Source of the DNA: Camarhynchus parvulus
Taxonomy: Eukaryota > Chordata > Aves > Passeriformes > Thraupidae
Reading direction: 5' to 3'
Length of the DNA: 64,000 nt
Assembly (NCBI RefSeq): GCF_901933205.1
Contig: NC_044601.1
Span: forward strand, 34,882,352 to 34,946,351
The notes below the pieces were generated by a model. That model had not been told where the DNA came from. It did not search any database and saw only the letters and a list, made by a program, of their open reading frames with translations. The translations under genes and the position numbers were made by a program. Positions 15,434 through 31,964 of this stretch are shown in pieces (the first letter of the stretch is position 1; each line of letters starts with the position of its first letter).

Positions 15434-15461
15434 CCACCAGGTAGACCTATCTGGTGGAAGA
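15434..15461. repeat. Short inverted repeat (9-bp arms)
   Basis: TTCCACCAG (15434-15442) is followed after 10 bases by its exact reverse complement CTGGTGGAA (15453-15461). It could form a small hairpin; no function is implied. Confidence 0.8.
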
Positions 15462-18400
15462 AAGCTGGTGACATCACTGATGTGTCTTCAGGCTGCAAAC
15501 CATATGCCACATTTTCCCTGTGAGCCATGGAGTTGCTGAAATTTGTACCTGGAAAGAGACTTTGTCACCTAAAATTGCCTTCTCCAATCTCTATTTGAAG
15601 ATTAACTTAATCTTGTTTCTGCAAAGTCTTTCTTTATTCCTTTCTTCTGTGGAGGCACCCATGCCACTCTCTGCTTGCCCTTTCTGGTAGCTGATGGGCA
15701 CCACCATATCAGTCAGTTCTTTCCCTCCCACAAAGGTACCCATTCACTGAAGGTTGAAGTTGTGTCCATTCTGTTGGCTGCCCATCATGTGTTCTCTCAT
15801 TGCTTGTCAAATTTGCTGTTCACTGGTATTTTCTAGTCATTAATTTCTATTTAAATGCTCAGCAGTCCCAGAAAGAATGAACTACAGTTAGTTTGTTGCT
15901 TAGGTTATCCAAATACCTGAAGTCTGTGTCAGAAACAAATTCTCCATATGAAAAATAACGAGGAAGTTGATTTTATTGTATTCAGTGTGGCTTTTAAGAC
16001 ACATCCCCTGGTCTCAAAGAGAGCACTCTAGTAAATATTCCTAAGCGATCTAGTAGTATGTTTACAGTGCAGACTTTGCTCTCTACATTACATTTCTGAG
16101 GCATCAGATGCCTACTAGAGCAGTAGGTTCCAGCATGAATGCTGATGTTTCTGAAAAACTGAAGCTCTACTTTTGTATTCTAAATGTTCTTAACAGAAAA
16201 TACTTCCCACATATTTTTACTAGTTCCTTGTAACTTCTGAATGCAACCTTAATATACATTTGCTGAACACTTTTGCACAGAATTAGAATTAGTATACAGA
16301 ATGTTCTTACAGCCTTATTGTTCACATCATATCCAAAACATTTAATCTGAGTGAGTTTTTTAGCTTTTCATTTCATAGTATCTTTTTTCAGAGTAAAGCT
16401 AAAAATATGGAAGTTGGTTGCTTTTGAAAGGTTTTCTAATTATCAGAATGGCAAGGCCTATATGAAAAGTGAAATTTTGCCACTAAAGTTTTTGGTGAAA
16501 TGGGTGAGATATTTTTCTAATGTTGCAGCAACCTAAGAAACAGATTGTCATGTTAGCTTGATGTTATACACTAGTCTAAATCCATAAAGATGAGTTGAAA
16601 AAGAATTCATTTACAGAAATTTCTTTAAAGGTAGAAGTCATGAGACATCATATATGAAAAGCCACAGAAATAATTTAGTAGGAAAGCTTATTATTGAACT
16701 ATTTTATTGTTTATGATCCTCAGAACATAAGAGTATTTGCTGTGCCATTTCTATGTTACATACTTAATAAGGTTTCTGTCCTTTCTTTCTGATAATTTCA
16801 TTTCAAAGCGAGGTGTGAAATATTACGTAAAGAAAATTTATAATATAATATTAATAAAATGTTTGTTTGGGATTTCTTTTCTATATTGCTTTGACCAAAC
16901 AGAATTCCCACGTACTGTTTTGACAGTGGGATTTCATACACAGCTGTTGCACTAAAGGTATTTTAGTTATAAATTACCTGGATTACCTTTCTGGTAGTCT
17001 CTGGGTTATGTTATGTATTACAGACGTACAATAGTGAATTGTGATTGCTACATAAATTTCATACAATGAGAACTGTACCACCTGCACAATTTTTTTTATT
17101 TTCAAATTTTAACAAGCAAATATGTGGAATAAACAGGTTAAATATATTGTTGCCCTTTAAAAATATTTCATAACACTTATGCAGTTAATTATTTCTAAGT
17201 GTATAAATTTAATTTTGTACTCCAGATTAAAGACCACTAGTAAAAACATTTGTTTACCAAGAAGAGTAGAGATTAAGCTTCAAATTGATTTGAAAGTAGA
17301 AAGGACAGTTGCCCTTTAGCCCACATTCAAAATTCAATGTATTGATATTTTACAGGTTTTTTCAAATGGATTTATTAAAAAACAAGGGGGAAAAAAGTGA
17401 AAATAAAACTACCAAAACTTCTTCAGTTGCTACCTTTTGAGATAATCACAGCTACCTCTGGAAGATCAGAATCTAAATTCATTGACTACAAATCCATATT
17501 ATAAAAAGCATATCTATATTGATTTCAAATAAAGAGTTAGCTAATCTTCAAGGGTCGTTAAAGATTGTATAAAATTCCAGTAATACTTTTATGAAATACA
17601 TTCATATTTCCAATTTTCAGGAATATCTCTGAGGTCCATGTAATTACGTATTAATAAATGAAACATAGTAGATTCATACTCTATATTGGGATTTTATAAG
17701 GAAGAATTGTTATGACAATTTTTAAAGGGAGACTGTTGTGCCTAGTTGCGTCAATACAAGAGCTCCCTCTGATGGTGACAAGTTACTTCACATAAAATTT
17801 TTTACTACATCTGAATGATGAAAGGAAATAAGGTAGATGGAAGAATTCAAAACACCTATTCTGGCTGGTGGCTTAAAAATATTTTTTTTATTTTTATTTT
17901 TATTTTATTTATTAGTCCCCATACCATGTCATTTAGAAAATTAAGTACCTTTTCATTTCAGCTATATTGAACATGAAAGGAATCAAGAAAGAGGAAGAGA
18001 ACAGAGTTTATTAAGCCCATTTCAAAATGAGCATGGCTAGCTGTTGATAAAACTCTTCTGACTAACAGTAGCTGTTCCAGGGCCTTAGATTCATACATTT
18101 TGTGGACCTCTGCAATGTTATATGCAACTGCTACTATTGTAAGAAAAAAAACCCCACAATCTTTTTCCATTAGCTTAATTTTAGATATTGAACTCTCCCT
18201 CTTTTATATTAATATGAAAGCAAATTGTTCCACTTGTCTTCTTAAAAAGAAAAAAATCCACAATGACAACAACAAAAAAGGAACCCCTCCCCCCGAAAAA
18301 AACCAAACAAAACAGAAGGGCAGAAGTAATATCTGGAGTCCATTTAGAAATATGAGGTGTCACCTTTGAAAAATTAACTGATAAGTGTGGTCTCATCCTC

Positions 18401-21400
18401 TCTTCATCTCTTAATTCTGGAGCTATTCTGGAACTTACGTAAAGTTTGCTAATATTCCACTCACATAGTGAAAGACCAAAAAAAAAAGGAACCATGACAA
18501 TGAGTAAAACACTCACCTATGTAAAGAAATAAGAGAAAGAGATAGACTGAAAAGGTATTGATATAATTTACCCCACTATCCTGTCTCTGAGTGACAGTGA
18601 TGGAAAGCTGTAAGAACAGGAATGGGGATTTAGGTGGTACAAGCAGGGAGCATTGACTGGAACAACAATTTATGATGGTTTTCTGCTAAGTTTTTTTTTC
18701 TGTCTGTCTGGTCTATATTAATCAGGTTGTCATTAATATGTGCTGTCCTTTCTTTACAAAATGCATTATGAACACTCAGATTTATGAGTATGTGTAACTG
18801 CTGTGTGTTTTGATCAATTTAAAGTAGCACTACTATATTTCAACTGTAACTTCAAACAATTAAAGATCTAGTGAAAGGTACAGTGAATAACTTATACTCT
18901 CAAGGCTTCTCAGTATAATATCACTGTTATTATTTTATATGAAACATATCAGCCAGCTTTTGCATATATCATTTATAACCAATGAAGTCTTAAAAAATCT
19001 GTTAATTTAACATTTGTGATCATTTTTTCCTAGCCCTATAATTGCAGTGCAGATATCTAAGAAAGGAGGCAGTTGTCTAGTACAGTGTTCTCTGGTCAGA
19101 GTGAAGGACTTTCAGATTTTTCACTTTAACTGAAAAGTTCATAGTTGTTGGCTTTGGGGAGCAACTTCAATAGACTAACAATAACTCACCACAGTGGTAA
19201 TAGGATGAGAAGGATGAGTCCGAGTGTTTGGATTCTAGTTCAGAAAACCTGTCAGTTGATGTGTACTTGTACTGTGTAATAGGTTATCTGGAATAGGTAT
19301 TCCTTTTTTTTACTGAGATATAAATAATTTAAACTGTAATATAAACTTGGATATAATTTAGACGTATTGGGAGAAAATGGGAGAGATTACTTAATCCTGC
19401 AACTTTTTTTAATGCAATAGTTTATACAAACAGTTCCAAGTTACTTCATGCTGATTTTTTCTGTGGTTGGTACTAGAATTTATAAACCACACGATGCATC
19501 AAGTTAGACCCATCTGAGGTACACTAGTACCACAATTTCTCTTCCAACAAAGTTATTCAGGTTTGGTCCTGTTCCAGTACTTGTTATTAATCACTACATG
19601 GGGCTTTGCAGCCAAGTATACCTATATTTATTTATAGATGTACATTTTTTAAAATAATATTTGTAATAAATAGATTTACTGCAATGGGTACACAACATAT
19701 GTAAAAGCATTGTGCATATTATTAATATTATTTTTTACAGTGTCTATTTAGTATATTATACAGTAAAGTTATATTTGTAAATAAGGGTCATGTGCTCTAG
19801 ATTATCTGAATTGTGGGTCCTATACAGTTTGATTTCTGGGAGAATTTTTGATTGGTGGGAAAGTTTTGGACAGGATGCCTATATTATCCCTGGTCGACAC
19901 CCACATGTGCTTTCTACATAGAGAATGGACAGAGAAACCAAGGACCTTTTTTACCTTGTCTTGATGCAAGCTTACCTTCACAATCATTCTGAGCTTGCCA
20001 ATGCCCTCATACGGACAGGACTTAGATCTACCAATCCAGAGTGCATCTGTGATTTCTGACACCATAATGAACTGCATAATTCTGTCTTCAAAGCAGGGTT
20101 AAAGTAGCTTGAGATAAAGAAGTCACTGCGTTAGAAATTGAGTAGGACAGTTAAACTCCAAGTCTGAGAGCAGTTCAGGCTCTCAGTTCAGGCTTCGGTA
20201 CAGCCCAGAATACTTTTACTTTATTCAATAAAATATGTTGTGGAGTGTTATCTATCTAGATATCTCTGCTGCTAAGTGGCTCTGTTACTGTTTACAGCTA
20301 AACTGCAATATAGTATTTCAGTGTTTCGAAAACTGCATTCTTTAAGGAACATGGTGTGTTTTCAAGCTATTCGGAAGCGGTATAATATGTAGTTGATGTA
20401 TATACATCAGTAAGAGTCAACAAACACTTATATTGGGTTACATGTATGACCCTATTAATATTTATGCAAACAGTGCTTATTAGATGCAATTATTAGGTGT
20501 GTTATTCCTATTAATAGAGAGCCACATGACATTTTTTTAACCATTAGATATCTATGTAGGTTGTGAGGATAATCTAAAGTAATGGCACGTTCCCTATACA
20601 TGGTTAGGCAGAAGAGTGAAGTGGTCTGAACAGTCTAAAGAAGAGGGGTAGAATGAAAGAAGCTCATTATATGGTCATAAATTCTGTGTTTTAAAGATTG
20701 CTGGATTGGACCATGAAACAGTAATTGTGTTCTGCTGTAAAGACAGGACTGTCTGAAAGGTTGAATATAATTCTCCTCTAAAAAGCTTACAGGATACTTT
20801 CATAGGTTTCAGGTACACCTTTAATACTGTAACCTACAGAAAAATCAGTCTGATTTTGTCCTCTCTTTTTTTGAAGCGATCTTGGACTAAAAAAATATCA
20901 AAATACTTATTTTAATATTTAGACTGTTTAAAACAAGAAATAAAGACCCATTTAATACTCAGCACAATTGATACACTGTAAAACGTGGTTTTCCCACATA
21001 AAAGCCTTGTAAAATTACAGAAAAAAAATACTGTTTTCTAAATTAGCCATTCTGAATGGTGTTAAAGAAGTAGTCTGAAGTATTTTTAGGTTATTGTTGA
21101 AGCCAAAACCCAAATTTTGAATTAAAAAAAACACAGTTTAATTATACCCTACAGCAAAAATATCAAGCCACATACAGTCTGTTTTCAAAACTTAAATTAA
21201 TTTTTATGAGGTGGCTGCTCTCCAAAAGCAATTTTGCAAAAATTTAAATCTTAACTGAACACTTCATTTGCTCACAGTACTTAAACTTCTGGGACCTGTT
21301 TCTGGTTCAGTCAACAAACTAATTGGCACTTTCATGGGCAGTTATATTTGTTACAGACTGCAAATAGGATTTGAAGGGACAAGAGGTCTGGAAGGGTCTC

Positions 21401-21514
21401 ACCCTCCAAATAGTAGGTTTCCTCTGATTTTTGTTATATTTCCACCTTTAGGTGCTGTTTTAATGGAATTACAAAGCATGAAGATAAAAATGGATATTCA
21501 AAGTCACTAACTCT

Positions 21515-21542
21515 CATTGTTCATTGCTCATTGCTCATTGCT
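21515..21542. repeat. 7-bp tandem repeat CATTGCT, four copies
   Basis: CATTGTT is followed by three exact CATTGCT units in the 3' part of intron 3. It is a short simple repeat. Confidence 0.9.
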
Positions 21543-22769
21543 AGCCTGATAGGTTAGCTTAAATAAGCCAATTCACTAACTGTTTTGGTTTTCATTTTGA
21601 TTGGTTGGTTTGGTTTTGAGTCTTTTTATATAATTTCTTTTTTTTTTTTTCCCATTGAAAGTTTTGTGAGTAGAATTTACTGAAATTTTATTACTACAGG
21701 AGAGAGAAGGTGCAACGATATGTGTATAGAAAGATAAATAATGAATGCAGCGAAGCTCATCTTTGTTTCTAAAACTTATGGGAAGAGAAGCTGCATACCT
21801 AAAGATGTTGGTTGCTATGTAGTTCTCCAGCTGCAACATCTGTGGCTTATAGCTATGGCAACAGCACTGTTCATACAGCCAGAAAGGTGTAATCTTTTAA
21901 ATACTGCTCATCTAAATATTTCAGAGAGCCATCAGATATTTGGATTCAAAATGTCTGAACAAAGTCTTCATGCTTCACATACCATAAACAGGTAATGACA
22001 AAAAACCACCACACAACCCAGAGAAATCAGAAAATATTCTCCTGTTTTTAGAATGCTATGGCTTATTGTTACAGATTTTTTTAAATTTCTTCTTTAAATT
22101 TTTATGTATTTCTGGGGTTTTTTATGTAAGAAAATGGGAAAGTAGTTTTATCAGTTAAATACTGCAAAAAAGTTTACTTTTTTTCTTTCACCTTGTTAAA
22201 AACCTGAAATAAAAATTCTTCTTTTTTAACAGGACACTGAAACACATCCATTTTACAATTTGGATTCTTTAGTTGGAAACAAGTCTTTTATTACCATGAT
22301 CTGTCAATATAAGACCATTTTAAAAACAGCATGCTCTGCATTTCTAACATAGGCTTGCAATGAAATCCATTTAGCCTTTCAGTAGAAGGAATTTGTAGAC
22401 ATCACCCAGTTTTCTTATGCTAAAGTGTTTGATAGAGCCATGCACTGAAATGTGAGGATATTCCATGTGTTTTTTGACAGAAATGTTTGGGTTACAGGGT
22501 TTGTTCACTGAAATTTTAGAAGCTGTTAAATACTTTGTTGCATGGGGTATCAGCCCTAAATACACAGATGAGTTAACTAAAAGAATCATCAATATTGAAT
22601 CATCTTGATGTTCCTGTGGAATTCACTGACACTTGCATTTTATTCCTGTGCTTGACTGTTTGCCAGATGAAATGAAAGTAAAATATATGAAATTAAAAGA
22701 TCAGTGGTACTTCCATATATTTCTGTATTCAATGTGGATGTGGCTGATTTCTTTTTAATTTTCTTCTAG

Positions 22770-22922
<153 letters not shown>

Positions 22923-25852
22923 TGAATTTCTGAGTCAGCTAAATGAAATGAATCTTCATCAATGTCTTTGGCTCCCTAAATTGCATTTGAAAGTAGATTT
23001 CTAAGGCCAAATTTAATCTCAAATAAAACTTAATTAATAAGTTTATGTGCATACTACATTATTTCTACATAAACTGTCAATATGTGATGCTTATTTTCCT
23101 GTACTTTCTGTATTGGAATGAATGGTGTGGACAAAATCCAATTCCTGATTTTATGCAAACTGTTCCTTTTTTTTTGTCATAGTCGTAAAATACTTGCTAT
23201 CTGTCTGAAGGACAAATTATGCTAAATGTTTACAGTTTTAAATCTATATGGTCTAAATCCTGAGACAGTAAGTGTACAACTAGATAGATCCACAAATAAA
23301 AAATTGAAGGACACTTCCAAGTTTTTTGTGTATTTATATTTTATATATTTTATCTATTTAGAATAGCTTTTGTGCCCTCAATAACTGACATAAGCCTTGG
23401 AAAGTAAGATTGTGTGGTTTTATTGATTGGCTGGACAGTGTAAATATTCCTGAAATCTTCCTGTTGCAGTTTTTCATCCATGGATTTTTTTTAAAAATTC
23501 CTCTATGTAAGTTTTTTACTGCTTTTTTATTCTTCACATCTTTTCTCCATGGTGGAAACATAATTTGTTTTAGCAACCTCTTTAACTGATTTTTGTGCAT
23601 ACTTTTATCTGTTATTCTTTTTTGTTTTGTTTCAGGGTTCTTTTTCAAGTTCCTTATTTAAGTTATATTCTGTATGGTTGATTTCTTTTGGATGGTCTCC
23701 ATATACCTGTTTTCTATTGCCATGCATTTTTATCTGACTTTAAGTGTATATCAGGAAAACATATCTCTGGGCTTTCTGCCTTAAATTTGAATTTTTAAAA
23801 TTGGTAAAAGGTAGTGAACTAAGGATATTGAAAATTTAAACCTGGATGCAGGAGTTTAGGTCACCTCAGAAATCAGGTAAAATTCCTCATCCCAGAAAGT
23901 AAACATCTCATGCCAGAGGAAGAGACTGAAAGGCTCACACAAAATTCCTCAGTGACAGCTGCCTTGAGACTGGAAACATGACTTATGATTCCTAGAACAA
24001 TCTGAGAAAATGGCCTTGAAAATTGAGTAACTGAGAAATATGATCATGATTCAACTTATCCTCAACTCTTTTAAGTTCCAGAACAACCAAAGTTTAAAAA
24101 TGGAGGGTAGACAAATGAATTTATCATTCAAAGCTAAAATCTTATCTAAGTCTTCTATTTGAGACCTGATTTCTGTGGTACATGATGGCAGAATAGTCTT
24201 TCCTTAAACTTCACTTTAAAATTCCTTGATAGCCATCAGCTTTGCTTCTTCGCAGTCCTTCACCTTGTGCATGTGATAACATTTAAATCCTTACTCAGTT
24301 TTGCTCTCAAACGTTTTCAAACTGAAGAGCTCTCTTTTGACCATGCCTAAAAGTCAGGTTTTAATTGTCTATATTCACTATCATCATTTTCTCTTGCAAG
24401 AAAATCCATATTATGGCTCTCTTCTGTGTCATGCTTGTTGCCCACCACTGCAAAACTCTGTGAGTCTAAAGGACAAATAAAGAAGAGTGTCCATGCAACT
24501 GAAAAAAGAAAACATTTAGAATAAGCAGTTATGAAATTAAAGTATTTTTGAGAAGCCATTAACTATTTTTGAGGAAGATTATATTTTTTCCATGTTACAT
24601 ACATGGCACAGAATGTATCCTATAGATAGCTTATAGAAGTAAATCAACTATAGTTATCTTGTAAGGCTAGGATGAATTTAAAATTAATATTTACTTGATC
24701 CATTATTCACTATAATACAGTATGTGAAGAACATGATGTCATCAAAAGTACATAATTTTTAAAAGTTGGTTAAGATTTTATTTGAATTAATGATAGTGGG
24801 TGTTCTAGAAATGCTTTTCTTCCCCTATCTATAAATGCTATCATTCCAAATGAATTGCAGACTTCTTATTGTCCCTGTATTTATTTTGAACATCTACTGA
24901 TTACCAAGTGCCTTTACTAGGTAAATTCAGTGGTTGCCATTGAAGACAAACCAGGTGATTATAGATTGACAGTTTTAAAAATTATTTAAAAATGTAAAAG
25001 CTTACTTCTTTCCCTCCAGTCTTTTTCTAAATTTATCAGGCACAATGAGGACATGCAGTTGTTGTTACAGTAATTATGCCTGGCTCTTTTTGAATGACTG
25101 TACTTTTCAAAGTGGGACCAGAAAAAAAAAGTAGAAATGCCAATAATATCTACTTTGGCTTTGATTCGCATGTTTTACAAGCCCCATTTTCTCATCCTTT
25201 TCTTCAGGGAACTCTTACTGCGTATTAGATTTTAAGAGTAAACAACTCTATTTTCATTTACTGTCAAGTATGTGAACTGTGTTCTGTATTCAAGTGCAAA
25301 TGCACTAATTTAATTCTTCAGTTTTACCTGTTAGAAATTACACAACTAAAACTAAACTTGTAAGAATACAGTATGTAGATCTCTCTACGCCATAAAGCAA
25401 TGTGAAAAATGTATGTCTCTATGTTCTAAAAAAGTCATTACTGTCTTAATGAAGTCGTACTTACAGGGAAAATTTTGACACCACTTCAAATTTGCTGTCT
25501 TCCAGTCAAATGCCTGCTCTGAATAACTTTGCCTAGTATTCTCAAAAATAGTGTTTAGCCTTTAATTATAGTCTCAGTGAGGCTTGGTAATACTCATTAT
25601 ATTTTCCTGTGGGATGTAACAGATTATTATGGGGTTTTTTGTTTGTTTTTGTTTTTTCTTTTACATGCAACTTGTTTTCTCCTATAAACTTTTTAGATCA
25701 AGGACTGTCACATTTTAGATGTTTGTAAAGTGTGCATCTAGACAAGCTCTTCCATTTTTGTCTCAGCATTTATTGAGTAGAAAGGCCAAATAAGGCCAAA
25801 TAAGGGCAGTCATTTATGAACTTGGATGAAATATTTAAAGTGTTCCTTTTTC

Positions 25853-25870
25853 TTTTTTTTTTTTTTTTTT
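25853..25870. repeat. T18 homopolymer
   Basis: Eighteen uninterrupted T, about 80 bp before the purine array. It could be the poly(A) tail of an antisense retroposed fragment, but no flanking element is recognisable. Confidence 0.85.
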
Positions 25871-25949
25871 GCTTTGAGTTCTTCTCCCTCCTCACTCTGC
25901 TGTCTCTGCAATGTTTCTTAGTTTTTTACTCATGTTCTATAGTAATTTA

Positions 25950-27028
25950 AAGAAAAGAAAGATGGGAGGGAGGCACACAGAAAGGCAGGCAGGAAGGAAA
26001 AAAAAGAAAGGGAAGAAAGAAAGGGAAGAAAGAAAGGGAAGAGAGAAAGGATAAGGGGGGAGGGAGGGAGGGAGGGAGGGAGGCACAAACGAAGGAAGGA
26101 AGGAAGTGGCGGAAGGAAGGAAGTGGCGGAAGGAAGTGGCGGAAGGAAGTGGCGGAAGGAAGTGGCGGAAGGAAGTGGCGGAAGGAAGGAAGTGGGAAGG
26201 AAGTGCGGAAGGAAGTGGCGGAAGGAAGTGGCGGAAGGAAGTGGCGGAAGGAAGGAAGGAAGGAAGGCGGAAGGAAGGAAGGAAGGAAGGAAGGAAGGAA
26301 GGAAGGAAGGAAGGAAGGAAGGAAGGAAGGAAGGAAGGAAGGAAGGAAGGAAGGAAGGAAGGAAGGAAGGAAGGAAGGAAGGAAGTGGCGGAAGGAAGGA
26401 AGGAAGGAAGGAAGGAAGGAAGGAAGGAAGGAAGGAAGGAAGGAAGGAAGGAAGGAAGGAAGGAAGGAAGGAAGTGGCGGAAGGAAGGAAGTGGGAAGGA
26501 AGTGGCGGAAGGAAGTGGCGGAAGGAAGGAAGGAAGGAAGGAAGGAAGGAAGGAAGGAAGGAAGGAAGGAAGGAAGGAAGGAAGGAAGGAAGGAAGGAAG
26601 GAAGGAAGGAAGGAAGGAAGGAAGGAAGGAAGGAAGGAAGGAAGGAAGGAAGGAAGGAAGGAAGGAAGGAAGGAAGGAAGGAAGGAAGGGGAAGGAAGGA
26701 AGGGGAAGGAAGGAAGGAAGTGGCGGAAGGAAGGAAGGAAGGAAGTGGCGGAAGGAAGTGGCGGAAGGAAGTGGCGGAAGGAAGTGGCGGAAGGAAGGAC
26801 GGAAGGAAGTGGCGGAAGGAAGGAAGGAAGGAAGGAAGGAAGGAAGGAAGGAAGGAAGGAAGGAAGGAAGGAAGGAAGGAAGGAAGGAAGGAAGGAAGGA
26901 AGGAAGGAAGGAAGGAAGGAAGGAAGGAAGGAAGGAAGGAAGGAAGGAAGGAAGGAAGGAAGGAAGGAAGGAAGGAAGGAAGGAAGGAAGGAAGGAAGGA
27001 AGGAAGGAAGGAAGGAAGGAAGGAAGGG
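25950..27028 (+). repeat. GGAA tetranucleotide array with GTGGCGGAAGGAA variant unit
   Basis: About 1.08 kb of almost pure purine on the + strand. The left flank (25950-26095) is a mixed GGGA/AAAG run. Then perfect GGAA blocks of about 29 copies (26269-26385), 21 copies (26389-26474), 42 copies (26520-26689) and 53 copies (26814-27027) alternate with clusters of a 13-bp unit, GTGGCGGAAGGAA, at about 26106-26260, 26475-26520 and 26710-26815. Because a 4-bp unit without a stop stays open in every frame, long false reading frames appear on both strands; none is a gene. The true length may differ, since such arrays are hard to assemble. Confidence 0.97.
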
Positions 27029-29541
27029 TTTGTTTTCTACCTCCAGGTGTTAAACCTGCCTTCCTTCGTGTGAACTGATAAAACATCTGCTTGTGCCATG
27101 ACTGCACTGCAAATACTCTGTGCTGAACCTCAGCCCAAAATCTGTCTGAAGCCTCTGCCTGATAGTTCTTTCTATTTAGTGTGTACAAAAGAGAACAATG
27201 AATTTCTGCTGACATTTCCTGTGTCTTGTTCCTGAAATGCCAGGTTGTGACAATTAATCCATGTAAAACACAGTTAAGGTTAAGCTATGTCGTGGCACTA
27301 AATAAAAGGGATATTAGGAATGAGTTTAGCTTACAATTTCCCCTCTTCATTACAGTACTCTTTTATTTCTTCCTCTAAAAACTGGTAGTCTAAAAATAGA
27401 AATCAAAGAAACAAAAAGGTGGGAATTTTTTTGCCCTGGCGGGCAGAAAGATATGTTTAAATCTGAAAGTGACAAATGTATAAAGTAGTAGAATATAGGT
27501 AACTGGAAAATAAATATATAATGCACATTAAAAAATGTCAGTTATGTATGTTATGATACCTAACAAAAAGCACTGCAGATACTGCTCAAATCCTTTTTTT
27601 TATCGCTTCTAGTTGTATTGAGGCTTTTTCAGCATTTCCTACCTGACTGAAATGCTGTAAGTCAACATTACAGTTACATCAGTCACAGAAAGGACTTCAT
27701 ATTCTCCTCATAACTGGAATAATGGCAGTTGGTTTGTGTTGGTTTAAGTTTGTTTTTGGTTTTTTTTCTTTATAGAATATTAGCATTGATTTCAATTGAT
27801 ATAAAGATAAAAAAAATTTTTCTAAGATATTTCAATTAGAACTTTTGCTCAGGATCACTAGGTTTCTTGGTCCTGTGGTATGTGAGGCCTCCAGAATCTC
27901 CAGTTTCTCAGGGGCATTTTGTGATTTCCAAAGATATTTTCATAGTACACTAAGGATTTATATCACATTAATTTAAGGAAGACACTGCCAATTGTGGAAA
28001 CAAAAGATGAGTGTTCATAAAACAAGTTTTATTTTCCTTATTTACAACAGTAGAGAAAATCCATGTAGAGGATTTTGAAGTCCAGTAAGTTGCAAGTAGT
28101 TGGTAAATAAGAGAGGAAAATCTTATGGTAATCTGGATATGTGCCCACATTCTATTTATCCTTATAGCTCTGCAGGACACCCAAGCTGTCTTTCTCACAC
28201 CTCTTTAAATATATTTCTAAGGGTAATTCATGGATGGTGAAGACAAGACCTGTGTGAGAAATGTGACAAGAATTTTGATTGCCATCTGCAGCAATTTTGC
28301 AATCGTCATTAATTCATGGGATGAGGGCAGGGGCAAAATTTAATTTGGTTTTCTTTCCAAATATAGACAAAGCAGATATTGCTTCTTAGGAACCAGTGCT
28401 GCAGAATAGTGTAAGGGATTTTAGAAAGCCATGTTAATGTTCTTTATACTCTGTCCCAATAAGAAGAGTATGTTCCCAATCCTACAGTTATCATTGTCTA
28501 CTAAAGTAGCTGGTTTGATGGGTGTATATAAATATACAAGTGGTCTTATTGAAGTCCTTATTGAAGCTATTCTACATTACATTCCTAATTTTAATTCAAC
28601 ATTAATTAACATTTTGCTGTCCACATTCATTCAGTGACAAAATGAAGTAAAATCTAGGGTTCATATTTAGGTAGAACATCATATTTATTCATTGTACTTT
28701 TGTAAATTAATTCTTCATTATCAATATATAAAGAAAATCAAGAAACTATATTTAAAAACATAACTGCATTCACTTGACAAGAGCTTTGTGAAAATGGGAT
28801 ATAAATTAGTCACCTAAAGTACAAGAGGTAATTTGAATTCATTCCATTTCCGTGCTGAAAATATGGAGAAATATTTATCGTGAAATTATATAAAGTTAGT
28901 AAATAGATAATGAGTTTCCCTTGACTTGCAAGAAGTCAACCAGTCAGTTGAAAAACAACTTCATATTTTATTGCATATCCTTACATCTTCATTCACTTCA
29001 AAAATGTATTTTTCAAGGGTGATTACTCTTTTCATTACATATGAACTGTGAATACTCAATGAGCTTTTTATAGTGTTATCAGTTCCTTAATGTGTGTCTT
29101 GTTCAATCTGTACTGATTTTGATGGATATTCTTTTATACTATTAGGATAAAATCAGTTAGCCCTATTTCCTTCCTTTCCCAAAGGTCAGCAGCAGCCTTG
29201 GCTTTTTTTTGTCTCGATTTTATTCATTGGAATGAATTGCATATAAATTAATAGCGATTTTCAGCCAAAGAGTACGGGTAAAAACAGAAATGGTCAAAGT
29301 ACTTTATAGCTCCAAGAAAAGGAAGACCAGCATATGAGAACATTATTAGATTTGAATAGATGCCAGATCTCTTCTCACATGGTTTTATTATCTAGTTATA
29401 CCATCATCATTAAAACACAACAGTCTTAACATACGGGGAAAAAATAAAGTACAATTTACTGTGCACAAGTGATCTAGAGATGTTAGTGATGGAACTTCAT
29501 ACCATATTGAAGTAGCATGCAACTGTTTCTTTCAGACATAG

Positions 29542-31820
<2,279 letters not shown>

Positions 31821-31964
31821 CTCAGCTTTGGAGGGATCCCAGTGCCTGGAAAATCAGGGACATTATCACGCAGGAATTTTCATGGGTGTTTTGAAAATAT
31901 TTATTATAATGGAGTGAACATTATTGACCTGGCCAGAAGGCATAAATCTCAGATCTACATTGTG
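31821..31964 (+). CDS. CNTNAP4: CNTNAP4 exon 7: end of laminin G domain 1
   Basis: 144 nt, exactly 48 codons in phase 0. It encodes [13 protein letters not shown], then [18 protein letters not shown] and [19 protein letters not shown] and the F-x-G-C-(x)-E-N-(x)-Y-Y-N-G-V pattern close a laminin G domain; this Cys is expected to bond with the S-F-S-C cysteine at the start of exon 8. Acceptor is TTTCTAAG, donor GTG|GTAAGA. As a symmetrical exon it could be skipped without a frameshift, but that would remove a structural Cys. Confidence 0.95.

Larger units (their letters stand above)
1..22769 (+). other. CNTNAP4: CNTNAP4 intron 3 (partial, 3' part)
   Basis: No open reading frame here resembles a known protein and no discoidin exon was found. 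The stretch is AT-rich, with short A/T runs, an A/C-rich low-complexity patch at about 2561-2645, two antisense CR1 fragments, a 40-bp tandem duplication at 8312-8391 and a 7-bp tandem repeat at 21515-21542. Intron numbering assumes the standard CNTNAP exon order. Confidence 0.75.

Noticed and set aside
25947..27215. A 422-residue minus-strand frame and three roughly 310-residue plus-strand frames
   Set aside because: All are translations of the GGAA tetranucleotide array, open in all three + frames at once. The products are low-complexity Pro-Ser-Phe-Leu or Gly-Arg-Lys-Glu repeats with no gene context.
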